Shown here one piece after another: positions 8,778 to 15,762 of a stretch of DNA of 32,520 nucleotides (the first letter of the stretch is position 1; the number at the start of each line of letters is the position of its first letter). This DNA is from a bacterium (GTDB lineage: Bacteria > Patescibacteriota > Microgenomatia > UBA1400 > UBA12108). The notes beneath the pieces were generated by a model that did not search any database, was not told the origin of the DNA, and saw nothing but the letters and a program-made list of their open reading frames with translations. The stretch spans positions 1-32,520 of the forward strand of contig JAJYKS010000002.1 of NCBI GenBank assembly GCA_021788365.1, written 5' to 3'. The position numbers and the translations under genes are program-made.

Positions 8778-9400
8778 AAAATCTTACCATCCTCACGCTC
8801 GACGAGCCGGGAGTGACTGACTTTGCTGCAGCGCGAAACAAGCTGCTTACAACGGTCAAGACTCCATGGGTATTCTTTCTCGACAAAGACGAGACGATAA
8901 CTCCTGCACTAGAGAGAGAAATAGACAAAGCTATACATGGTCGCTCGCCAAAAGACGCTTACTTAGTGCGCCGGCTGGACACGTTCTTGGGCAGGGAGCT
9001 CCATCACGGCGAGACCGGTGCAGTTACCTTGCTCCGTCTGGCACGAGCCGGTTGGGGCCGGTGGGAACGGCCGGTGCACGAAGTGTGGACGCCGCTTGGC
9101 CCCGAAGTACAAATTGGTCTACTCAAAAACCCACTTCTTCACGCTCCCCATCCGACAATTACCAGCTTTTTAGACAAAATAAACCACTACTCCACGCTCG
9201 AAGCTAAATATCGTCACAAGCTAGGTCGCAAGAGTTCGCTTTTTCATATCGCAATTTTTCCTTTTGCCAAATTTCTGCAAAATTATTTTCTACGACTCGG
9301 GTTCCTCGACGGCACACCGGGATTCATCATGGCCGTCATGATGGGTTTCCATTCCTATCTCACATGGACGAAATTGTACCTGCTATGGCACAAAAAATAA
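8774..9400 (+). CDS. Glycosyltransferase family 2-like (KdtX/LPS-core-type)
   Basis: ATGA overlap with the previous CDS; ITPALEREIDKAI, FFLDKDETITP, GRWERPVHEVW. Confidence 0.85.
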   Translation: MKNLTILTLDEPGVTDFAAARNKLLTTVKTPWVFFLDKDETITPALEREIDKAIHGRSPKDAYLVRRLDTFLGRELHHGETGAVTLLRLARAGWGRWERPVHEVWTPLGPEVQIGLLKNPLLHAPHPTITSFLDKINHYSTLEAKYRHKLGRKSSLFHIAIFPFAKFLQNYFLRLGFLDGTPGFIMAVMMGFHSYLTWTKLYLLWHKK

Positions 9401-10476
9401 CGCAGTGGCTTCTCATCTCCCTTGTTCTTACCCTCGGCTTTGGTCAGCTCTTACGTTTTACGACACCCCTAGGTACGCTGTATACACACGACCTGCTCGT
9501 ATCCGCAATACTGGTGATAAATATACCCACCATTCTCTCCCATTTACGGTACGCAGCCAATGATCTAAAAAAATCAGGGTTAGTCCTAATACTAGGGGGC
9601 CTCATATTGGGCTGGCTCCGAGCACTGACACTATACCCAATCCATTCGCTCCTCACACCATTCCTGTACACTGTTCGTTTGCTTGCCTACCTGCTGTTAC
9701 TCTCCGCCGTACGAAAAGGAAAATACAAAATACCATTACGGTATTTTCTTGTTTCGGGGCTCGTCGCACTGTCCATTGGGTATCTCCAATACTTTGCCAT
9801 GCCCGACATGCGCTGGGCGAGAGTCTTGGGATGGGACGATCACTTGAATCGCCTCACCATGCCACACTTTGACCCCACGTTTTCAGGAGTCATGCTGAGC
9901 CTTTTCGCGCTCCTTGCCATCGATGCTAAAAAATATCTGTTTGCAGTGCTCGCCGCTCCGGCGGTTTTGTTGACGTACGCGCGATCGATTTGGGTGTCGC
10001 TGCTTGCCGCCTTTGTTCCCCGCCTAAGGTTCGTGGGCGTCGTGATTGCGGCGCTGTGTGTACTCGGCGCTGCACTCTTGCTCCCCAAGCGTTTCGGCGA
10101 GGGAACCAATCTGCTCCGCACTTTTTCCATATCAGCGCGCTACAACGAGGATGCCTCAGTAGTAAAAAATCTAGGCTGGAACCTAATTACCGGTGTTGGC
10201 CTCAACACCTTTTCACAGAATACGATTTCTGAAAAAGGGTTTCCCAATCACGCAACTGGCCCGAACGACAGCTACCTCTACATCCTCGCAACCTGCGGAG
10301 TCATAGGGCTAATAGGGTGGGGGATCTTTCTCAAAGATATCTATGTGCACTCACACCACAAAACGAGCGTGCTTTTTATTCTCGTCGCCAGTCTGTTCAA
10401 TAACGTGTTGTTTTACCCCTTCGCCATGCTCTGGATGTTTCTACTGGAGACTACGGATTCCAGGTCAGGGTCATAG
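9385..10476 (+). CDS. O-antigen ligase/polymerase-like polytopic membrane protein
   Basis: ~10 hydrophobic segments; LLTYARSIWVSLLAA; GWNLITGVGLNTFSQ...NHATGPNDSYLYILATCGVIGLIGW (Wzy/WaaL-type periplasmic loop). Start could also be 9364. Confidence 0.85.
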   Translation: MAQKITQWLLISLVLTLGFGQLLRFTTPLGTLYTHDLLVSAILVINIPTILSHLRYAANDLKKSGLVLILGGLILGWLRALTLYPIHSLLTPFLYTVRLLAYLLLLSAVRKGKYKIPLRYFLVSGLVALSIGYLQYFAMPDMRWARVLGWDDHLNRLTMPHFDPTFSGVMLSLFALLAIDAKKYLFAVLAAPAVLLTYARSIWVSLLAAFVPRLRFVGVVIAALCVLGAALLLPKRFGEGTNLLRTFSISARYNEDASVVKNLGWNLITGVGLNTFSQNTISEKGFPNHATGPNDSYLYILATCGVIGLIGWGIFLKDIYVHSHHKTSVLFILVASLFNNVLFYPFAMLWMFLLETTDSRSGS

Positions 10477-11161
10477 TGCTGTCACTTTCATTCCCGGCCC
10501 CGTCAATCGCTTTTATAGCGATCTGTTGCGATCCCTGTGTCAACTGATACTGGAAGGAGAAGGTATTGTCGGGGTTCAGGATGACCATGTGATCGCCGAT
10601 ATAAACCTTTGCCCCTGCCTTGTCTACCGATCCTTGGAAGGTAACGAGCTGCTGGCTTTGGCCAGTCATGGTGTCACCATCATGGGGGCTCGTAATCGTT
10701 ACTTGTGGCTTGGTAGTGTCGAAAGAAATGGTATAGCTCTGCGACTGATCGCTTAGAACGCCGTGCAAACTAGATGCATATGCGTATATCTCATTATCTC
10801 CCGAAGAGAGGGTAATCGAGGGGAATGTAAACGTGGAGGAGTCCGAAGTCAGCACTTGATTGACCTTCGCCCCGTTTACGTACAGCTCAACCGTCACCCC
10901 CGGTTGCGAAAACCCGGATAGCGACACGGTCGCAGAGTTTGTCGCGGTAGGGACATCGGTAAATATAGGCGGAGTGGGCTTTATCGTATAGCTCTGCGAG
11001 GTGGGCGTGTTGGGGTTCATAAACACGCCAGCTAGTTGCGACAGTGCGGGTAGCCCCCACACCAGCATCGCAACGGCCGCGAAGATTGCGAGAACAAGAT
11101 AAAAAATCCCTTGCCGCGTCTCACGCTTACTTCGTACCCTCGTCAGCCTGCTTCGAACCAT
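10451..11161 (-). CDS. Membrane-anchored protein with two Ig-like (glucodextranase-B-like) domains
   Basis: N-terminal TM (GIFYLVLAIFAAVAMLVWGLPAL); TKPQVTITSPHDGDTMTGQSQQLVTFQGSVDKAGAKVYIGD...QIAIKAIDGAGNESDSTMTLTW. ATG at 11161 preferred over GTG at 11176. Confidence 0.8.
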   Translation of the reverse strand: MVRSRLTRVRSKRETRQGIFYLVLAIFAAVAMLVWGLPALSQLAGVFMNPNTPTSQSYTIKPTPPIFTDVPTATNSATVSLSGFSQPGVTVELYVNGAKVNQVLTSDSSTFTFPSITLSSGDNEIYAYASSLHGVLSDQSQSYTISFDTTKPQVTITSPHDGDTMTGQSQQLVTFQGSVDKAGAKVYIGDHMVILNPDNTFSFQYQLTQGSQQIAIKAIDGAGNESDSTMTLTWNP

Positions 11162-11167
11162 ATCTCG

Positions 11168-11173
11168 AGTATA
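11168..11173 (-). promoter_or_regulatory. Candidate -10 element (TATACT), 6 nt before the ATG at 11161
   Basis: Minus strand TATACT-CGAGAT-ATG. Confidence 0.5.
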
Positions 11174-11204
11174 CACCCTATGTGCATGCTACAATATTCA
11201 CTGC

Positions 11205-11277
11205 GCCAGGATAGCTCAGTTGGTAGAGCGGCGGTATCGTAAACCGCAGGTCCAGGGTTCGATCCCCTGTCCTGGCT
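11205..11277 (+). tRNA. tRNA-Thr (anticodon CGT)
   Basis: GCCAGGA/TCCTGGC acceptor; TAGCTCAGTTGGTAGAGC D-arm; GCGGT-AT-CGT-AA-ACCGC anticodon arm; GGTTCGATCCC T-arm. Confidence 0.95.
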
Positions 11278-11301
11278 CAGTCAAGACAGCGATATGGGTT
11301 C

Positions 11302-11331
11302 TGGGCCAAAGGCCCATCGGCCTATGGCCGA
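11302..11331. repeat. Two tandem perfect hairpins: TGGGCC-AAA-GGCCCA and TCGGCC-TAT-GGCCGA
   Basis: 11302-11316 and 11317-11331, abutting without a gap. Confidence 0.93.
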
Positions 11332-11349
11332 GATCCCCTGTCCTGGCTC
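11332..11349 (+). repeat. Direct repeat of the tRNA-Thr 3' end (GATCCCCTGTCCTGGCTC; copy 1 at 11261-11278)
   Basis: 18 bp identical, extending to AGTCA if a 1-bp indel is allowed (GGCTC-AGTCA vs GGCTCCAGTCA). Spacing 71 bp. Confidence 0.95.
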
Positions 11350-11360
11350 CAGTCATAAAT

Positions 11361-12293
11361 ATGCTAAGTTTTCTCTCCCTCACCACCCCCACCAATCTCG
11401 ACTCCGAAGCGGTCAAATTTTTTGCCTCCCCCACCTACCACCCCGTCTTTCACTACACATGGCAAGACACGTCGCCGGTGGTAGACACAAAAGATGCCCG
11501 CAAAAAGAAACTATACAAGGCAATTTTCCAGCAAGATACCGGTGAAATCACGCGGTGTGCCGCAGAACTTTTTGAAATAGACATGACCGACGATCTCCTC
11601 ACGCAGGCGCGCCGTGCAGCAACAAACGCTCAGGTTGCCAAGCATACCGGCTCCGCGACGGAATTTGCAAAACTATTACAACAAGCTTTCCGGACATTTT
11701 CGCTTGGCTATACCGTCGAGATTACGGACGCCAACGGTTTTAACGCTCGGCCCGAACAGTCAAAGCAGCGGATTGTGATTAGCAAAAGCATCCACTACGA
11801 ATTTTTTTCTATGGAAGGTGGTGTGCGCCACGACTTGGTGCATATCCTGCGCTATGAAAATGAAAAATACAACGGGCTAAAGCGTTCCCCGAACTATCTC
11901 CCCACAGAGGAGGGGCTGGCCTCGTGGGCGCAGGACCACACTGTACCGGATAGCGGCCTCGCGCAGCACGCTGCCGAGTATGTCGGCTCCGCGATAGGTA
12001 CAAAAGGCACTCTCCGCGATATCTATACTTACATGGTGGATATCGGTATGAGCAAAGAGTTGGCGTGGAAACGCGCTGCTCGTCACAAATTTGGATTTGT
12101 CGATACCAAAGAGCCCGGCGACATCATGAAACCCGCCATGTACTACGCCGGGGAAACCAAAGTCGCCAATCTATCGCGAGACGAGAAACTCCGCCTGTTC
12201 GTCGGCAAAATTGGCTTCGCCGACCTTCCCCGTTATCCCGCCTACACCGGCCGCTGGTCTGGCGACGAGCTCGTGTCCTACTTTCATCTTTGA
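11361..12293 (+). CDS. DUF1704-like (tyrosine/phenylalanine carboxypeptidase/MATCAP-like) putative metallopeptidase
   Basis: EGGVRHDLVHILRYEN...YLPTEEGLASWAQD...AWKRAARHKFGFVDTKEPG. The ORF track start at 11220 runs through the tRNA; ATG at 11361 is the plausible start. Confidence 0.7.
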   Translation: MLSFLSLTTPTNLDSEAVKFFASPTYHPVFHYTWQDTSPVVDTKDARKKKLYKAIFQQDTGEITRCAAELFEIDMTDDLLTQARRAATNAQVAKHTGSATEFAKLLQQAFRTFSLGYTVEITDANGFNARPEQSKQRIVISKSIHYEFFSMEGGVRHDLVHILRYENEKYNGLKRSPNYLPTEEGLASWAQDHTVPDSGLAQHAAEYVGSAIGTKGTLRDIYTYMVDIGMSKELAWKRAARHKFGFVDTKEPGDIMKPAMYYAGETKVANLSRDEKLRLFVGKIGFADLPRYPAYTGRWSGDELVSYFHL

Positions 12294-12295
12294 GG

Positions 12296-12301
12296 TATAC
12301 T
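12296..12301 (+). promoter_or_regulatory. Candidate -10 element (TATACT), 6 nt before the SDR ATG
   Basis: TATACT-TTGCCT-ATG. Confidence 0.5.
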
Positions 12302-12307
12302 TTGCCT

Positions 12308-13051
12308 ATGGATTTGTCTGGCAAAACTATCATCGTTACTGGGGCTACGGGGGGTATTGGCAAAGCACTCGTCAAAAAACTAGCAGCAGACAAACCACAT
12401 CTTATCCTCATTGCCAGGTCCGCCTCAAAACTTAAAGCCCTAACCAAGACCCTTCAAGGTGTAACCTTGAAGGGTGATACGTATGTGAGTGACCTGACAG
12501 ACTCCGCAGCACGTCGACGCCTCGCCAAAACCCTCGTCAGAAAATATCCAACAGTCGACATTCTAATAAACACAGCAGGAATCGGTGTCTATAAGCCCAT
12601 CGGAGCTGTCACAGAAAAAGACTGGAATACGTCATTCGCGCTCAACGTTGCCACCCCATATTTTCTCACACAGGCGCTCATCCCATCTCTCAAAAACTCG
12701 TCACTTTCACTCGTGCTAAATCTTGGCTCCGGAGCCGGTGTCATCCCCATGCGCGGACGGTCCGTCTACTGCAGCACCAAATTTGCCCTTCGCGGTGCCA
12801 CGCTCTCCCTGGCCGAAGAGTACAACGATCAAAAACCACACTTCTGTCTCATCACACTCGGCTCCACTCTTACCTCATTTGGTCCCATGACACTGGCAGA
12901 AAAGCAACGTGACTGCGACTCGGGGAAAGCCTATTTCACTCCGGAATGGGTTGCCAAGAAACTAGTAGAAATCATCAAAGACGATCATCGCGAAACAGAA
13001 TACACGCTCTACCCCGGTGACTACGGATTTGGCGAGTGGAAGAAACCATAA
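12308..13051 (+). CDS. SDR family NAD(P)-dependent oxidoreductase
   Basis: KTIIVTGATGGIGKALVKKLA (TGxxxGIG), NTAGIGV, YCSTK (YxxxK). Confidence 0.95.
   Translation: MDLSGKTIIVTGATGGIGKALVKKLAADKPHLILIARSASKLKALTKTLQGVTLKGDTYVSDLTDSAARRRLAKTLVRKYPTVDILINTAGIGVYKPIGAVTEKDWNTSFALNVATPYFLTQALIPSLKNSSLSLVLNLGSGAGVIPMRGRSVYCSTKFALRGATLSLAEEYNDQKPHFCLITLGSTLTSFGPMTLAEKQRDCDSGKAYFTPEWVAKKLVEIIKDDHRETEYTLYPGDYGFGEWKKP
12450..12474. repeat. Perfect inverted repeat, 11-bp arms and 3-nt loop, inside the SDR CDS
   Basis: CCCTTCAAGGT-GTA-ACCTTGAAGGG. Confidence 0.97.
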
Positions 13052-13079
13052 CTTTCGTTAAATTCAAGGCGATTTGATG

Positions 13080-13108
13080 TTGAAAATCCTATAGTATTGG
13101 GATATAAT
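13080..13108 (+). promoter_or_regulatory. Sigma70-type promoter: TTGAAA-N17-TATAAT
   Basis: -35 at 13080-13085, 17-nt spacer, -10 at 13103-13108; ATG 7 nt downstream. Confidence 0.75.
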
Positions 13109-13115
13109 CACGCGG

Positions 13116-13538
13116 ATGGCAGAAAATAAAGAACTATTAGCAATACTTAAGGGTAGTGGCTACCAAATTAACTCAAGTGAAATTGTAGATTATCATCTCT
13201 TGAGTACCCTCCTTATTCCACTCGGACTAAAGAGTATGGTAGTTTGTGTAGGTGGCAGAATTTCGAGTCGTGACACAGCTAAATACTTAGGAAGCATCGA
13301 CATTCCGGCTGTTTCGTTCTCCGGAGGGATTGCAGAAATCTCTCGAATTAGTACTACCGACACTTTTACATTTGGTAAACTAGTAAGCGAAATACTCCAA
13401 TTGGAAGCAATTGTCTCCCTATTTTCACAGGATGGGGTAGAAAGTGAGTTCCCAAATGTTTTTAAAGCATTAGGGAATATGCACTTCATTACGAACAAAA
13501 ATGACGCTAGGCATTTTATAAAAGGGTTATATGACTAG
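13116..13538 (+). CDS. Hypothetical protein, 140 aa
   Basis: Good promoter immediately upstream, complete ORF; no family recognised. Confidence 0.7.
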   Translation: MAENKELLAILKGSGYQINSSEIVDYHLLSTLLIPLGLKSMVVCVGGRISSRDTAKYLGSIDIPAVSFSGGIAEISRISTTDTFTFGKLVSEILQLEAIVSLFSQDGVESEFPNVFKALGNMHFITNKNDARHFIKGLYD

Positions 13539-14210
13539 CTATCGCGCCACCGCGACCAAATTTTGTCCGTGCATGACGTCGCTCTTTTTTCCGTGGTAGT
13601 CAGCATAAAATAACTCGTCTATCTTCCATCCCGCTTCCGAGAGTACGTCGGTCAACGACTGCACATCAAAAGCCACGCAAAAACGTTCGCGGTCGAGGTA
13701 GGGGACCTGCGTCCAATTCTTCTTGCCTAGGTGGTACTGTACATACTTTTCTTGCCACAAGTTCCACACCGTGAGGTAGAGAAATCCCTTTGGAGCTAGG
13801 TGTTTACGAATATGTTTGAGCATAGCGACCTGCTGCTGCCGTTCGGGGATGTGATGAAGTACCGCCACACAAAACACCGCGTCATAGGTGCCAAGCTTTT
13901 CCCATATGCTTTTGTCGAGCACGTCTCCATATAAAAATCGTTGCCCAGGGAACTGTTTTTTCGCCTCAGCAAGAAGTGTTTTAGAGAAATCGAACCCGGT
14001 ATACTTGACGCCGTTGGGGAGGCCGGACACGAGTCGTCCGTTTCCACATCCCACGTCGAGCACGGATTGGCTCTCCCAGAGCCGTTTTAGATACACGTCA
14101 GTGACGGGCCAGTTTTGTGTACCCCCCTCATACGTTTTACTCCTGGTTCTGCTAAAATGAGTGCCGACCGTATCGTAGAATTGCTGGACAGATCTCACTA
14201 TGTCATCCAT
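13539..14210 (-). CDS. Class I SAM-dependent methyltransferase, Trm9/ALKBH8-like
   Basis: VLDVGCGNGRL, GFDFSKTLLAEA, FCVAVLHHIPERQQQVAMLKHIRKHLAPKGFLYLTVW; N-terminus VQQFYDTVGTHFSRTRSKTY resembles Trm9 N-termini. ATG at 14210 preferred to TTG at 14228. Confidence 0.8.
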   Translation of the reverse strand: MDDIVRSVQQFYDTVGTHFSRTRSKTYEGGTQNWPVTDVYLKRLWESQSVLDVGCGNGRLVSGLPNGVKYTGFDFSKTLLAEAKKQFPGQRFLYGDVLDKSIWEKLGTYDAVFCVAVLHHIPERQQQVAMLKHIRKHLAPKGFLYLTVWNLWQEKYVQYHLGKKNWTQVPYLDRERFCVAFDVQSLTDVLSEAGWKIDELFYADYHGKKSDVMHGQNLVAVAR

Positions 14211-15747
14211 ACCCGACCTCCTCACCAACTATAGTACCAAGCTTACCGCAGAAAACCTACGTGTAGTGAAGGTGTATCTTGCAAAAGAGCTGGGCGCTAC
14301 ACCGAGAGACTCCGACATACTTGCTGGCTACCGTGAACTCGTTGCAAAAGGCGTATGGGAAAAAGATATAGCGATCGAACGTTTGCTCACAACCCGCGCT
14401 GTCCGCACACTCTCCGGTGTCACCCCATTTGCCGTTATGACGAAGCCGTACGTCTGCCCGGGCATGTGTACCTTTTGCCCACTCGAACTGGGGATGCCCA
14501 AAAGTTACCTGTCGGACGAGCCCGCAGCTGCGCGTGCCAAAAAGTTGGGCTTCGATCCACGCCTGCAGATCTCCTCACGACTCACGCAATTGGTAGATAC
14601 CGGCCACGACACGGACAAAATCGAGCTGATCGTCATAGGTGGAACATTCGGCAACTATCCCACGGCGTATAAGCGGCAGTTTTTCAAGGACATGATCGAC
14701 ACGGTAAATGGCTCCGAGAGCGCGTCGCTCGAAGAAGCGCAAATCAAAAACGAGACTGCGCCGCGCCGCATCGTCGGCATGTCGGTGGAGACGAGGCCCG
14801 ACTGGATAGACGAAGCCGAGGTTAGACTTTTTCGCGAGCTCGGCGTCACCAAAGTGCAGGTTGGCGTACAAGCATTCGATGAAAAAATACTCGCCCGCAT
14901 AAAGCGCGGCCACTCGCTCCAAAAAGTAGCAGACGCCACTCGCCTCCTAAAAGACGCCGGAATAAAAGTTTGCTACCACTTTATGCCCAACTTGCCCGGT
15001 AGCACCCCAAAAAAAGACCTAGACATGGCGCGTCTCATGTACACCGACCCGCGCTTCAAGCCAGATTTTGTAAAGATCTATCCAGCCCAGGTCATACCTG
15101 GTACAGAAATGCATAGAGAATGGGAGCGGGGAGAATACACGCCCTACAGCGACGAGCTACTAAAGGATGTGCTTAAGAAAATTAGTCTTGTCACACCGCC
15201 GACAGTACGCGTAGATCGACTTGTCCGGGATATAAGTAAAAAATGGGTCGCGGCCGGTACGCGCGCGACCAACATGCGACAATACGTAGAGGCGGAGCTG
15301 AAGAAAGAGGGTAAGGTGTGCCGCTGTATCCGCTGCCGCGAGATTCACGGTCGGACATCTACTGGTACGCCACACCTTGTAGATCGAAAGATGGCAACCT
15401 TTGGTGGTACCGAGCACCTCCTCACCTATGAATCAAAGGGTTCGCTGTTCTCGCTGCTGCGCCTGCGTTTACCGGACAGTGATAGTACGCTCTTCCCCGA
15501 GCTAGGTGGCGCAGCGCTTATCCGCGAGCTGCACACCTATGGGAAAACCGTGCCACACGATCAAAAGGGTTCGAGAGACACCCAACACCATGGTCTTGGT
15601 AAAAGGCTGATGATTGCCGCCGAGCGACGGGCACGGGCAGCCGGATACAAAAAGATTGCGGTCATAAGCAGCATTGGCACACGCGAGTACTACCGACATC
15701 TGGGGTACAGCCGCGAAGGTTACTATATGTGCAAACGACTTGTTTGA
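14200..15747 (+). CDS. elp3: tRNA uridine(34) 5-carboxymethylaminomethyl-modification radical SAM/GNAT enzyme, Elp3 family
   Basis: Radical SAM motif CPGMCTFC; GMSVETRPDWIDEAE; QVGVQAFDEKIL; CRCIRCREIHGR; C-terminal GNAT HQHGLGKRLMIAAERRA-like region. Confidence 0.95.
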   Translation: MSSIPDLLTNYSTKLTAENLRVVKVYLAKELGATPRDSDILAGYRELVAKGVWEKDIAIERLLTTRAVRTLSGVTPFAVMTKPYVCPGMCTFCPLELGMPKSYLSDEPAAARAKKLGFDPRLQISSRLTQLVDTGHDTDKIELIVIGGTFGNYPTAYKRQFFKDMIDTVNGSESASLEEAQIKNETAPRRIVGMSVETRPDWIDEAEVRLFRELGVTKVQVGVQAFDEKILARIKRGHSLQKVADATRLLKDAGIKVCYHFMPNLPGSTPKKDLDMARLMYTDPRFKPDFVKIYPAQVIPGTEMHREWERGEYTPYSDELLKDVLKKISLVTPPTVRVDRLVRDISKKWVAAGTRATNMRQYVEAELKKEGKVCRCIRCREIHGRTSTGTPHLVDRKMATFGGTEHLLTYESKGSLFSLLRLRLPDSDSTLFPELGGAALIRELHTYGKTVPHDQKGSRDTQHHGLGKRLMIAAERRARAAGYKKIAVISSIGTREYYRHLGYSREGYYMCKRLV

Positions 15748-15750
15748 TGC

Positions 15751-15756
15751 TATTCT
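15751..15756 (+). promoter_or_regulatory. Candidate -10 element (TATTCT), 6 nt before the A2M ATG
   Basis: TATTCT-TAACTA-ATG. Confidence 0.4.
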
Positions 15757-15762
15757 TAACTA

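Noticed and set aside
9325-9343. CATCATG-GCCGT-CATGATG hairpin in the second GT2
   Set aside because: 7-bp arms are expected by chance at this window size; encodes ordinary IMAVMM.
11220-11360. N-terminal 47 codons of the listed ORF 11220-12293
   Set aside because: Read through tRNA-Thr and its repeat; true start is most likely ATG 11361.
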